Below, in pieces: positions 44,328-53,129 of a stretch of DNA of 64,000 nt; positions within the stretch are counted from its first letter, which is position 1, and each line of letters starts with the position of its first letter. Source of the stretch: Teichococcus aestuarii (lineage in GTDB: Bacteria; Pseudomonadota; Alphaproteobacteria; Acetobacterales; Acetobacteraceae). Under the pieces are notes generated by a model that was not told where the DNA came from, searched no databases, and saw only the letters and a program-made list of their open reading frames with translations. The stretch is taken from contig NZ_PDOA01000008.1 in NCBI RefSeq assembly GCF_003116135.1, positions 119,725-183,724 of the forward strand, written 5' to 3'. The position numbers were made by a program, and so were the translations under genes.

Positions 44328-45992
44328 TCAGGCCGTCAGCGCCGCCGCGAAGCGGGGCTGCTCCACCGCCTCCAGCGCCGCGAACAGCACGCCATAGGGC
44401 GGCAATGTGGCGGCGTCGCCCTCCCGGCACGCGCCCTGGCCGGTGAAGTCCGGCAGCAGCCGGGCGGTGCCGAGCCGCGCGTCCTGGAAGGATTGCGGCG
44501 TGTTGGAGAGGTTCAGCACGACCAGGATGTGCTGCCCGCCATACTCCCGCACCATGCCCACCAGCGGCGCGCCGAGGTCGAGCGGCCGCAGCCCGCCGCG
44601 CGCCAGCGCCGGGTAGGCCCGCCGCATGCCGAGCGCGCGGCGCCACACCTGCAGCAGGCTGTCATCGTCCAGCTCCTGCCGGTCCACCGCCAGGGGGTGG
44701 TGGGCCTCCGGCACCGGCAGCCAGGGCTCGGCGCTGCTGAAGCCGGCATGCGGCGCCCCGGCCTGCCAGGGCATCGGCGTGCGGCTGCCGTCGCGGCCGC
44801 GGAATTCCGGCCAGTAGGTCAGGCCGAACGGGTCGCGGATCTGCTCGAAGCTCAGCACCGCCTCCGGCAGGCCCAGCTCCTCGCCCTGGTAGAGGCAGAG
44901 GCTGCCGCGCAGCGAGACCATCAACGCCGCCAGCAGCCGGGCGAAGCGCGGGTCGGGCGGCGCATCGCGCCCCGCCGGGTTCCAGCGGGTGACGGCCCGC
45001 TCCGCGTCGTGGTTGGAGAAGGACCAGCAGGGCCAGCCCTCCGCCTCCCGCCCCGCCTCGGCCAGCAGGTCGCGCACCGTGGCGTGGTCGAAGCCGCCGC
45101 GCAGCGGCCGCAGGGTGTAGGCCATGTGCAGCAGGTCCTGCCCGGCGCTGTAGCGGCGGACCCGGTCGAAGGCACCGTCCTGGCTCGACACCTCGCCCAG
45201 CGTGGCGGTGCCCGGATACCGGTCGGTCAGCGCGCGGATGCGGCGCAGGATGCCGAACAGCCCCGGCTGGATCATGTCGTGCCGGTGTTCCTGCAGGGCG
45301 AACAGCTTGGCCGGCACCTGCCCGTCGGCGGCGGGGCGGGGCGGGTTGCTGCGCAGCGCCGGGTCATGCGCCAGGAAGTCGATCGCATCGAGGCGGAAGC
45401 CGTCGACGCCCCGCTTGAGCCAGAACTCGCCCACCGCCAGCACGGCCTCCAGCGCCGCCGGGTTGTGCAGGTTCAGGCTGGGCTGGCTGGAGAGGAAATG
45501 GTGCAGGTAGTACTGCCGCCGGCGCGGCTCCCAGGTCCAGGCGGCGCCGCCGAAGACGCTGAGCCAGTTGTTGGGCGGCGTGCCGTCGGGGCTCGGATCG
45601 GCCCAGACATACCACTCCGCCTCCGGCGCCTGGCGGCTGGCGCGGCTGCGCTGGAACCAGGGGTGCTGGTCCGAGGTGTGGCCGCCCACCAGGTCGACCA
45701 GCACCTTCAGCCCGGCGGCATGGGCGGCGCGCAGCAGCCGGTCGAAATCCTCCAGCGTGCCGAATTGCGGATCGACGGCCAGGTGGTCCGACACGTCATA
45801 GCCGAAATCCCGCCCGGGCGAGGCGTAGAAGGGGCAGATCCAGATGGCATCGACCCCGAGGCCGGCGATGTGGTCGAGCCTGGCCTCGATGCCGCGCAGG
45901 TCACCGATGCCGTCTCCGTTGCTGTCCGCGAAGCTACGTGGGTAGACTTGGTAGAGTACGGCGCCGCGCCACCATTCCGCTCCCGCAACCAT
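44328..45992 (-). CDS. Glycoside hydrolase family 13 enzyme (alpha-glucosidase/oligo-1,6-glucosidase type)
   Basis: This is a 554-residue cytoplasmic alpha-glucan enzyme with the GH13 catalytic triad: Asp202 (GFRLDAIDF), Glu267 (LGEVSS) and Asp329 (SFSNHDAER). The opening WWRGAVLYQVYPRSFADSNGDGIGDLRGI is typical of alpha-glucosidases, trehalose-6-phosphate hydrolases and trehalose synthases. The length near 550 fits alpha-glucosidase. The start follows a GGAG site; a longer in-frame extension to 46073 looks non-coding. A debranching-type enzyme is encoded 5 kb away, so alpha-glucan turnover is a reasonable role. Confidence 0.92.
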   Translation of the reverse strand: MVAGAEWWRGAVLYQVYPRSFADSNGDGIGDLRGIEARLDHIAGLGVDAIWICPFYASPGRDFGYDVSDHLAVDPQFGTLEDFDRLLRAAHAAGLKVLVDLVGGHTSDQHPWFQRSRASRQAPEAEWYVWADPSPDGTPPNNWLSVFGGAAWTWEPRRRQYYLHHFLSSQPSLNLHNPAALEAVLAVGEFWLKRGVDGFRLDAIDFLAHDPALRSNPPRPAADGQVPAKLFALQEHRHDMIQPGLFGILRRIRALTDRYPGTATLGEVSSQDGAFDRVRRYSAGQDLLHMAYTLRPLRGGFDHATVRDLLAEAGREAEGWPCWSFSNHDAERAVTRWNPAGRDAPPDPRFARLLAALMVSLRGSLCLYQGEELGLPEAVLSFEQIRDPFGLTYWPEFRGRDGSRTPMPWQAGAPHAGFSSAEPWLPVPEAHHPLAVDRQELDDDSLLQVWRRALGMRRAYPALARGGLRPLDLGAPLVGMVREYGGQHILVVLNLSNTPQSFQDARLGTARLLPDFTGQGACREGDAATLPPYGVLFAALEAVEQPRFAAALTA

Positions 45993-46396
45993 CGCACCAT
46001 CTCCCTGATTATTCCGCTCTAGGCTTGGGCCGCCGGTGGGGCCAAGGCGATGGTCGCGATTTCGTGATGTCAACTCAATGACAAAAACCTGCTCTTCGTG
46101 GCTTTAGGAAGGGGCGTGGGATTTTCGGCACAGTGGAAGCGGCTTATGCAACCATAAGTGTATTTTGCACGCCGCAATGATCGTGACCGAAATCCGGAGC
46201 AAGGCGCTCCTCGGAAGAGAGTTCAGGGGTAAACCATCGAAAATTATCGATTCTCCTTCCGAGCCCTTTGTTGAGGCACCCCGCCCACCCTAAAAATCAA
46301 CAATTGCGTATTTTTGGGACGACCTCCAATCTGCCGTGCCTACATGCCTGCGACCCGCTAGGGTTGTGGGGCTCGGCGAACTTCATGAGGCTCAGC
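45993..46396. other. Long intergenic region, AT-richer, no gene seen
   Basis: This 404-bp spacer between divergent GH13 and histidine-kinase genes has no convincing coding frame and is clearly less GC-rich than its flanks. It holds a small hairpin (GGAGC, AAGGC, GCTCC at 46196-46210) and the inverted repeat ATCGA...TCGAT at 46236-46251. Promoters for both genes must lie here, but I could not assign a confident -35/-10 pair or an EcfG-type site. Confidence 0.6.
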
Positions 46397-47581
46397 ATGA
46401 CAAAGGAGCGGGAGGCGGCGCGGGACCATCGCATGGATCATTCCTCCCTTGCCCCGGACTGCAGCAGGGCGACCTCAGGCGCCCTGCTGCAGTCCGGGGG
46501 TGCCTGGCCTGACATGGCCGCGCTGGACCGCATGCTGGGGCTGGCCCTGGATGGCGCCGGCGCCGACGCGGCCATGCTGTTTCTGTCCGAGGCGCCGGGT
46601 GCACGCTCCAGGCATTGCCGGGCCACCTCCGGCCTCGCGGCCGCCGAGCTCGATGCGGTGCTGAAGATGCTGCAGGGGCGGCCGCTGCCGGTCGTGCTGC
46701 CGGTCCATGGCGGGGGAAGCGGCGCAGGGGCGGCCGGCCGTGCCGGCGGCACCTGCGCCGCCGTGGCGGTGCGCGAGCCGGATGGCGCGCAGCGCGGCAT
46801 CCTGGCCGTTCTGAGCTCCAAGGGGCACCAGCAGGCGCCGGGCGTGGGGGAGCTGCACCGCCTCCAGGCGGTGGCCGACCTGCTGGGCAGCGAGCTGGCC
46901 CTGCGGCGCGAGCTGGCCGAGACGCGGCAGGTGGCGGAGGCGCTGAAGGCCCGCTTCGAACGGTCGCAGCAGGATCAGGAGGGGCTGGTGCGGGCGATCG
47001 ACCACCGCATCCGCAACGGCCTGCAGATGGTGAACGATATGCTGTCCCTCCAGGCCCTTTCGCTGGGGGACACGGCGGCGGCGGCCCGGCTGGACGCCGC
47101 CGCCGGCCGGGTGCAGGCCGTGGCCGAGGCGCATGCCCATCTTCAGCGCCGCCCGGCGACAGGCCAGGTTTCCGTCCGCGAATACGTGGCGCTGCTGCTG
47201 CGCCGCCTGCAGGAGTGCAGGCCGGAGCCGGGGCGCACCCTGACGCTGCAGCCGGCGCCGGACCTGGCGATCAGCGCGCTGGATGCCCCGCGCATCGGCA
47301 TCATCGCCTGGGAGTTGCTCGCCAACGCGCTGCGGCATGGCCGCGGCCATGTGGAGATTGCGCTTCAGCCCCTGCCGGAGGCCAGCCAGCTGCGCATCAT
47401 CGTGCGCGATGAAGGGCCGGGACCGGATGCCGCCACGGTCGCGGCGGCCAGCAGGCGCGGCAGCCAGGGATCGGGGCTGGGGCTGATCCGGCTGATCGCG
47501 GGCGGCAACGCCGCGAATGTCGACCCCGGCCCGCCCCCCGGAGTCGCCATCACCGTGAGCCTGCGCCGCCCGGCGGGCTGA
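46397..47581 (+). CDS. HWE/HisKA_2-type sensor histidine kinase with GAF domain
   Basis: This is a protein of about 394 residues. The first 190 contain a GAF-like sensor domain (LDRMLGLALDGAGADAAMLFL ... AVAVREPDGAQRGILAVLSS). His203 lies in AIDHRIRNGLQMVNDMLSLQA, the phosphoacceptor pattern of HisKA_2/HWE kinases. An ATPase domain follows with WELLANALRHG (N box) and GSGLGLIRLI (G2). No membrane segment is present, so it senses a cytoplasmic or soluble signal. The ATG at 46397 has a TGAGG site; starts at 46385 and 46434 are possible. No response regulator is adjacent. Confidence 0.87.
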   Translation: MTKEREAARDHRMDHSSLAPDCSRATSGALLQSGGAWPDMAALDRMLGLALDGAGADAAMLFLSEAPGARSRHCRATSGLAAAELDAVLKMLQGRPLPVVLPVHGGGSGAGAAGRAGGTCAAVAVREPDGAQRGILAVLSSKGHQQAPGVGELHRLQAVADLLGSELALRRELAETRQVAEALKARFERSQQDQEGLVRAIDHRIRNGLQMVNDMLSLQALSLGDTAAAARLDAAAGRVQAVAEAHAHLQRRPATGQVSVREYVALLLRRLQECRPEPGRTLTLQPAPDLAISALDAPRIGIIAWELLANALRHGRGHVEIALQPLPEASQLRIIVRDEGPGPDAATVAAASRRGSQGSGLGLIRLIAGGNAANVDPGPPPGVAITVSLRRPAG

Positions 47582-48524
47582 TTCCCGGCAGGCTGGCCGG
47601 GGCCGCCATGCCGGGCGGCATCAGCAGCCAGACGCGCAGCACCGCATCTTCCGCGGCTCCCTGCCTGTAGAGGCCGGCCCGGCGCAGCCGGCGCAGCCGC
47701 TCCCGCCGCGGCAGGGTGAGCAGCGGCGCCACCAGGGCCAGGGTCTCCCGGGCCTCGGCGGTGAGCAGCGGGGCGGCCGGCCGCAGGCGCTCCAGATGTC
47801 CGCTGAACACCGCCAGGAACCGCTCCGGCCCGCGCGTGAACGCCGCCAGGCCACGCCGCAGCAGGGATGGCTGGGTCCCCACCGCATTCGCGCCGTGCTG
47901 GCGGTAGAGCAGGCCCGGCTCGGGATCGAACCGCATCGCTCCGCCCGCACCGCTGACCAGCAGGTAGCACCACCAGTCATGCATCGTGCCGGGCGGCGGC
48001 GGCGGCGCCGCCAGCACCAGCCGGCGCGCGGCATCGTTCAGCACCAGGGTGCAGCCCGTCACCACATTCTGCACCAGCGCGTTGCGGAAGCCGAGCGGAC
48101 GGCGCGGCAGCGGCGAGAGGCCGGTCGGCCGCAGCGCTGCATCCACAAGCTGCTGACGGCTGCAGTAGAGCGCCGGCCGTGCTTCCGGCATCTCGGCGAG
48201 CGCCGCCTGGGCCCGCGCCAGCTTGCCCGGCAGCCAGACGTCGTCCTGGTCGCAGAAGGCATAGTGGCCGCCCTCCGGCGCCGCGGCGAGCAGGCGCATG
48301 AAGCTGCCCATGGCGCCGGCACGCCCTGGCAGCGTCACCGCCTCGGCGGCGCGGCCGGTGCGGCGGGCGAATGCCTCCAGCAGCGCCGGCGTGCCATCGG
48401 TGGAGCCATCGTCGCGCCACAGCAGGCTCCATGCCGCCTCCCGCTGCGACACCAGGCTGTCGAGCTGCTCCGGCAGGTAGCGCGCGCCATTGTAGGTGGC
48501 GAGCAGGACATGCAGGGGTGGCAT
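47550..48524 (-). CDS. Glycosyltransferase family 2
   Basis: This 324-residue GT-A glycosyltransferase begins LHVLLATYNGARYLPEQLDSLVSQ and has the nucleotide-sugar motifs LLWRDDGSTDGT and the DxD-like FCDQDDVWLPGK. This rhamnosyltransferase-like pattern suggests polysaccharide or O-antigen synthesis at the inner membrane. It starts 5 nt after the upstream glycosyltransferase gene. Its 3' end overlaps the convergent histidine kinase by 32 bp. Confidence 0.9.
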   Translation of the reverse strand: MPPLHVLLATYNGARYLPEQLDSLVSQREAAWSLLWRDDGSTDGTPALLEAFARRTGRAAEAVTLPGRAGAMGSFMRLLAAAPEGGHYAFCDQDDVWLPGKLARAQAALAEMPEARPALYCSRQQLVDAALRPTGLSPLPRRPLGFRNALVQNVVTGCTLVLNDAARRLVLAAPPPPPGTMHDWWCYLLVSGAGGAMRFDPEPGLLYRQHGANAVGTQPSLLRRGLAAFTRGPERFLAVFSGHLERLRPAAPLLTAEARETLALVAPLLTLPRRERLRRLRRAGLYRQGAAEDAVLRVWLLMPPGMAAPASLPGISPPGGAGSR

Positions 48525-48529
48525 CCGCT

Positions 48530-50428
48530 TCAGCCGGCGCTGACCGCGAGGCGCGGCCTGGGGAGAATGGGTGGCTCTCCCTCCGCCAGCGGCAGCAGCG
48601 GACTGAAGAAGGCTTCCTCCCCCAGCCGCCGCCCCCAGCGCGTGCGCAGCCAGGACAGGGCCTCGGCCTGCCCGGTGCGGTCCACCCGCCTGTCCTCCCC
48701 TTCTTGCCGGAGGCGCGCGAACGGCGTCCACAGCACCCGCAGCCCGGCGGCGCGCAGCTTGAGGCAGAGATCCAGGTCCGACCAGCAGGGCAGCGGCGCA
48801 AGGCCGCCGACGGCCTCGAAGCTGGCCTTGCGCACCGCCAGGCAGGCGCCGCTGACGGCCGAGACATCGCGCGGGAGCCGCAGATGGCCGGCATAGCCGG
48901 ACTCGTTCTCCACCGCCCGGCCGAGCGCGGGCCAGCTCCTGGCGGGCGTCACGCCGTCGAGCACATAGCCCGCGTGGCGGATCCGCCGCCCCGGCCCCAG
49001 CAGCATGGCGCCGACGGCGCCGATCTCCGGGCGCAGCGCCTGGGCCACGAGCTCGCGCAGCCAGCCCTCGCCGGCTGGCGCGACCCCCGGCTCCAGCAGC
49101 ACCAGCACCTCGCCCCGCGCCTGTGCGGCCGCGGCGTTGAGCAACGCCGCCCGCCCCGCTCCGGCCTGGCCCGGCAGCAACCGCAACCGCGCATCCGCAA
49201 CGGCCGGCGCCGTGCCGCCCGGCCAGGTCAGCAGCAGCTCCGCCGGGGCATACCCGGCCATCTCCAGCAGCGAAAGGAAGTCCTCCGGCGCGGCCGGGGC
49301 GGCGGGCAGTGCCAGGACCAGGCTGGCCATCGGGTGCGGCTGGGGCATGACGTGGCGCACGCGCGACCAGCCGGGCAGGTCGCCTTGCGGGGTGACGCTG
49401 GCGCCGGGGAGGCCACTCTGCTCCAGGTGCTCGACCACCGCCCGGCGCCCTGCGGCCGCGCAGCGATCCAGCGCCCCCTCCGAGAAGGAGGCCGCCTCCG
49501 CGCCCTGCCGCCAGTGGTAGAGGATGGCCGGGATGTGGCGCACCCGCTCCACCCCCGCCGCCGCCACGGTCCGCAGCGCGAGGTCCCAGTCCTGGCTGCC
49601 CTCCAGCCCCTCCCGCAGCCCGCCCAGCCGGAGGAGCAGCTCCCGCCGGTAGACGCCGAGATGGCTGACCAGGTTCTGCCCCAGCAGCAGCTCCGGATTC
49701 CAGCCGGGCTTGAAATAGGGGCCATAGCGCCGGCCCTGCCCGTCCACCTTGTCCTCGTCCGAGAAGAACAGGTCGGCCTCCGGGCAGGCGCGGATGTGCT
49801 GCGCCACCACGAACAGCGCCTGGGGCGGCAACAGGTCGTCATGGTCCATCAAAGCCACGAACTCGCCGCGCGCCAGTTCCAGGGCGGAGTTGCTGGCGGC
49901 GCTGATATGGCCGTTGCGGCTCCGGCGCACGGTGCGGATGCGCGGGTCCGACGCCGCCGCCTCGGCGAGCACCGCCTGCACATGGGGCGCGGGCGAGGCG
50001 TCGTCGGCGATGCACATCTCCCAGTGCGGGTAGGCCTGCGCCCGCACGGAGGCGATGGCGGCCCGCAGGAAGGGCTCCGGCGTGTTGTAGACCGGCATCA
50101 CCACCGAGATCAGCGGCGGGTCCGGCATGGCCTGGGCGGCGCTGGCCATGGCCGCCAGGGCTTCCGGGCACGGCGTGTCGTGCTCGGCCACCCAGCGCTG
50201 GTAGGCGGCGGGCGAAGGGCCCCAGCAGCGCCCGCCCATGCGCGTCATCAGCTGCGCCATGCCCGGCAGATAGGGCGCGGTATCCAGCATCAGGCGCCGG
50301 AGTGGGTTGAGGATACGCGGATGACGCCGCAGCCAGCTCCGCAGCCGGCCGGCGATCTCCGCGGAAGGGCGGCCTGGAACCAGCGGCAGAACCGGCCCCG
50401 AACCCGTGTCTTGTCGTGTTTGCACCAT
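48530..50428 (-). CDS. Two-domain glycosyltransferase family 2 protein
   Basis: In this 632-residue protein an N-terminal ~100-residue region is followed by a full GT2 domain (PLISVVMPVYNTPEPFLRAAIASV, CIADDASPAPH, ALMDHDDLLPP, FFSDEDKVD) at about residues 105-330. A second GT2-like domain at about 380-570 is more divergent: it keeps ALLNAAAAQARGEVLVLLEPGVAP and the end CWSDLDLCLKLRAAGLRVLW but lacks a clear DxD. Such tandem enzymes add sugars during surface polysaccharide assembly. It is co-transcribed with the next GT2 gene. Confidence 0.9.
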   Translation of the reverse strand: MVQTRQDTGSGPVLPLVPGRPSAEIAGRLRSWLRRHPRILNPLRRLMLDTAPYLPGMAQLMTRMGGRCWGPSPAAYQRWVAEHDTPCPEALAAMASAAQAMPDPPLISVVMPVYNTPEPFLRAAIASVRAQAYPHWEMCIADDASPAPHVQAVLAEAAASDPRIRTVRRSRNGHISAASNSALELARGEFVALMDHDDLLPPQALFVVAQHIRACPEADLFFSDEDKVDGQGRRYGPYFKPGWNPELLLGQNLVSHLGVYRRELLLRLGGLREGLEGSQDWDLALRTVAAAGVERVRHIPAILYHWRQGAEAASFSEGALDRCAAAGRRAVVEHLEQSGLPGASVTPQGDLPGWSRVRHVMPQPHPMASLVLALPAAPAAPEDFLSLLEMAGYAPAELLLTWPGGTAPAVADARLRLLPGQAGAGRAALLNAAAAQARGEVLVLLEPGVAPAGEGWLRELVAQALRPEIGAVGAMLLGPGRRIRHAGYVLDGVTPARSWPALGRAVENESGYAGHLRLPRDVSAVSGACLAVRKASFEAVGGLAPLPCWSDLDLCLKLRAAGLRVLWTPFARLRQEGEDRRVDRTGQAEALSWLRTRWGRRLGEEAFFSPLLPLAEGEPPILPRPRLAVSAG

Positions 50429-50743
50429 GCGATCGGCCGGTTATGGCAAGCGCCCCCGAGCGACGCAAATCATCTGCGCGACAGCGGAGGCCAGGAGCAG
50501 GACCGCGTTTCTCCGGATATCCTGACATATTACGAAATATTTCGCTTTTTTTTGGGCGTTAACCCGATATTTTTCAGGTCGCCGGCTGCTGGCCTCTCCG
50601 CCGCGCCCCTGCCGACCCGCCAGCCCGTTGCATCCTCCGGAAATCAGGTGGACGTGGCCCGTCGCCGTCTGGCGGCCACTTGACCAAGTGGTGACGGGTC
50701 CCAACGCATAAACAAGGCAACCGAGGCTGGAGGATCACCCCTG
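50429..50743. promoter_or_regulatory. Divergent intergenic region with AT-rich core and perfect palindrome
   Basis: This 315-bp spacer between the glycosyltransferase and debranching-enzyme genes has an AT-rich core at about 50513-50580. It holds the perfect 12-bp palindrome CGAAATATTTCG at 50533-50544 and, on the minus strand, a TAATAT -10-like hexamer (50527-50532). These probably mark promoters and an operator, but no matching regulator can be named. Confidence 0.4.
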
Positions 50744-50788
50744 ATGTTCGCCCGCACCCCGCCCCGTCGCCTTGCGGCCGGCACCTGA
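50744..50788 (+). CDS. Putative 14-residue leader peptide coupled to the debranching enzyme
   Basis: A GGAGG site at 50729-50733 precedes an ATG whose 14-codon frame (MFARTPPRRLAAGT) ends in a TGA overlapping the next gene's start as TGATG. The debranching-enzyme ATG itself has no ribosome-binding site, so ribosomes may reach it by coupling through this short frame. Confidence 0.4.
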   Translation: MFARTPPRRLAAGT

Positions 50789-52980
50789 TGGACCGCCCCA
50801 TGGACATCTCCGCTCCCGGCGCACCCCATCCGGATGACGATGGCTTCCCCGTCGCGGCCACGGCCTCGTTGCAGGAAGGGCGCTCCACCACCCTGAAGCA
50901 TGGCGACACCTTTGCCCTTTTCGACCATGCGGGCGACCTCGGCGGCGGCCCGGAAGGCCTCTACCACGACGACACGCGCCACCTGTCGCACCTCTCGCTG
51001 TGGCTGAACGGCGCACGGCCCCTGCTGCTGAGCGCCGCCGTGCAGGACGACAACGCCGCCCTCACCTGCGACCTGACGAACCCCGACCTGCCCGCCGGCG
51101 GCGGGCTGGAGGCGGTGCCGAACGATCTCCTGCACCTGCGCCGCAGCCGTTTCCTCTGGAAGGGGGCCTGCCACGAGCGCCTGTCGCTGCGGAATTTCGA
51201 CGACCGTCCGCACCGCCTGCGGCTGGAGCTCCGCTTCGCCGCCGATTTCGCCGACCTGTTCGAGGCACGCGGCGCCCGGCGCGAGCGCCGTGGCACACTG
51301 CACGCGCCCCTGCAGGAGCGGGACCACGTCACCCTCTCCTACACCGGGCTGGATGCCCAGCGGCGCCAGACCGTGCTGCGCTTCGATCCCGCACCCACCC
51401 GCCTGGAGGCGCAGCGGGCCATCTACGAGCTCACCCTGCCGCCGCGCACCCGGCAGGCGGTGTTCATCGAAATCGGCTGCAACCGCGAACCGGCGCCCTG
51501 CACGGCGCGGCAGGCCTTCGGCCTGGCCCTGCGCGAGGCGCGGCGGGCGCAGCGGCGCGACGCCACGCTGCGGGCCGGCCTCGACAGCAGCAACGACATC
51601 TTCAACGAGACGATGCGCCGCGCCGCGGCCGATCTCAGCATGCTGGTGACCGAGACGCCGGAGGGCCCCTACCCCTATGCCGGCATCCCCTGGTACAGCA
51701 CCGCCTTCGGGCGGGACGCGCTGATCGCCGCCTGGCACACCCTCTGGTACAGCCCCGCCCTGGCCTGCGGCGTGCTCCGCTTCCTGGCCGCCCATCAGGC
51801 GACGGAGGAAGACCCGGCCACCGACGCCGAGCCCGGCAAGATCCTGCATGAGACGCGGCAGGGCGAGATGGCGCTGCTCGGCGAGGTGCCGTTCCGCCGC
51901 TACTACGGCAGCGCCGACGCCACCCCGCTCTTCGTCATGCTGGCCGGCGCCTATCTCGACCGAACCGGCGACCTGGCCACGCTGCGCGTCCTGCGACCGA
52001 ACATCGAGGCGGCGCTGGGCTGGATCGACCGGCACGGCGACACGGACGGGGACGGCTTCGTCGAATACAGCCGCAAGCGGCCGGACGGGCTGCTGAACCA
52101 GGGCTGGAAGGACAGCCACGACGCCATCTTCCACGCCGATGGCCGGCTGGCGGAGGGACCGATCGCGCTGGTGGAGCTGCAGGCCTATGTCTATGGCGCC
52201 TGGCGCGCCGCCGCCCGCATCTTCCGCCGCCTGGGCGACCCGCTCGCCGCCGAGGCACTGGACCGCCGCGCCGACGCGCTGCGCCTGGCCTTCGACGCCC
52301 GCTTCTGGGACGAGGAACTGGGCACCTACATCCTGGCGCTGGACGGGCGGAAGCAGCCCTGCCGGGTGCGCAGCTCCAATGCCGGGCACGCGCTGTTCGC
52401 CGGCATCGCCCTGCCGGAGCGCGCGGCGCGGGTGGCGCACACACTGCTGGAGCCGGATTCCTTCTCCGGCTGGGGCATCCGCACCATCGCCGCCGGCCAG
52501 TCGCGCTACAACCCGATGAGCTACCACAACGGTTCCGTCTGGCCGCACGACAACGCGCTGGTGGCCGAGGGGCTGGCCCGCTACGGCTTCCGGCGGCAGG
52601 CTGCGAAGGTGTTCTCCGCCCTGTTCGACGCCGCCACCTATGTGGAGCTGCGCCGCCTGCCGGAGCTGTTCTGCGGCTTCCCGCGCCGCCGCGGCCAGGG
52701 GCCGACGCTCTATCCGGTGGCCTGCGCGCCGCAGGCCTGGGCGGCCACGGCACCCTTCGCCCTGCTGGGTGCCTGCCTGGGGCTCGGCTTCGATGCCGAG
52801 GAACACTGCATCCGCTTCGACCAGCCGGTGCTGCCGCGCTTCCTGGAAAGGCTGACCCTGCGCAGCCTCCGCCTGGGAGAAGGCCATCTGGACATCGCCT
52901 TCCACCGCGCGGGGGAGGAGGTGGGGATGCAGGTGCTGCACCGCTCCGGCGGGCTGCAGGCCGTGCTGCGCAGCGGCTGA
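50788..52980 (+). CDS. Amylo-alpha-1,6-glucosidase / glycogen debranching-type enzyme
   Basis: This 730-residue protein has an N-terminal beta-rich glycogen-debranching domain (TLKHGDTFALFDHAGDLGGGPEGLYHDDTRHLSHLSLWLNG) and a C-terminal (alpha/alpha)6 domain with WYSTAFGRDALIAAWHTL, GLLNQGWKDSHDAIFHADG and PMSYHNGSVWPHDNALVAEG, where catalytic acidic residues are expected. It should remove alpha-1,6 branches or act on related alpha-glucosides in the cytoplasm. The GH13 enzyme 5 kb upstream is a likely functional partner. Its ATG lacks a ribosome-binding site of its own. Confidence 0.9.
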   Translation: MDRPMDISAPGAPHPDDDGFPVAATASLQEGRSTTLKHGDTFALFDHAGDLGGGPEGLYHDDTRHLSHLSLWLNGARPLLLSAAVQDDNAALTCDLTNPDLPAGGGLEAVPNDLLHLRRSRFLWKGACHERLSLRNFDDRPHRLRLELRFAADFADLFEARGARRERRGTLHAPLQERDHVTLSYTGLDAQRRQTVLRFDPAPTRLEAQRAIYELTLPPRTRQAVFIEIGCNREPAPCTARQAFGLALREARRAQRRDATLRAGLDSSNDIFNETMRRAAADLSMLVTETPEGPYPYAGIPWYSTAFGRDALIAAWHTLWYSPALACGVLRFLAAHQATEEDPATDAEPGKILHETRQGEMALLGEVPFRRYYGSADATPLFVMLAGAYLDRTGDLATLRVLRPNIEAALGWIDRHGDTDGDGFVEYSRKRPDGLLNQGWKDSHDAIFHADGRLAEGPIALVELQAYVYGAWRAAARIFRRLGDPLAAEALDRRADALRLAFDARFWDEELGTYILALDGRKQPCRVRSSNAGHALFAGIALPERAARVAHTLLEPDSFSGWGIRTIAAGQSRYNPMSYHNGSVWPHDNALVAEGLARYGFRRQAAKVFSALFDAATYVELRRLPELFCGFPRRRGQGPTLYPVACAPQAWAATAPFALLGACLGLGFDAEEHCIRFDQPVLPRFLERLTLRSLRLGEGHLDIAFHRAGEEVGMQVLHRSGGLQAVLRSG

Positions 52981-52999
52981 AGCCAGGCCGCGCGGGCCG

Positions 53000-53026
53000 G
53001 GCCGGCCTCGTCGAGCGGGGCCGGCC
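53000..53026 (+). terminator. GC-rich hairpin after the debranching enzyme gene
   Basis: Two GGCCGGCC arms, each able to pair with the other, flank an 11-nt loop about 20 nt after the stop. No T-run follows. It separates the debranching gene from the Pho-box region just downstream. Confidence 0.4.
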
Positions 53027-53037
53027 GTTGCCGTCGA

Positions 53038-53077
53038 GTGTCACGACACTGCCATAACCCTGTCATCCGCCCGTCGC
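53038..53077 (+). promoter_or_regulatory. Pho-box repeats (PhoB operator) upstream of the phosphonate monoester hydrolase operon
   Basis: Heptamers repeat every 11 bp: GTGTCAC (53038), CTGCCAT (53049), CTGTCAT (53060) and a weaker CCGTCGC (53071). The central pair 53049-53066 matches the 18-bp Pho box CTGTCATAWAWCTGTCAY at 15 of 18 positions. PhoB binds such 11-bp direct repeats under phosphate limitation. The array ends 52 bp before the start codon of the hydrolase gene. Confidence 0.8.
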
Positions 53078-53129
53078 GGCACACAGCCTAAGCGCTCCGC
53101 CCGAAGAGTATGACGGGACGGATTGCCGC

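Noticed and set aside
45993..46396. EcfG-type general stress promoter before the HWE kinase
   Set aside because: No GGAAC...CGTT pair with 16-17 bp spacing could be found.
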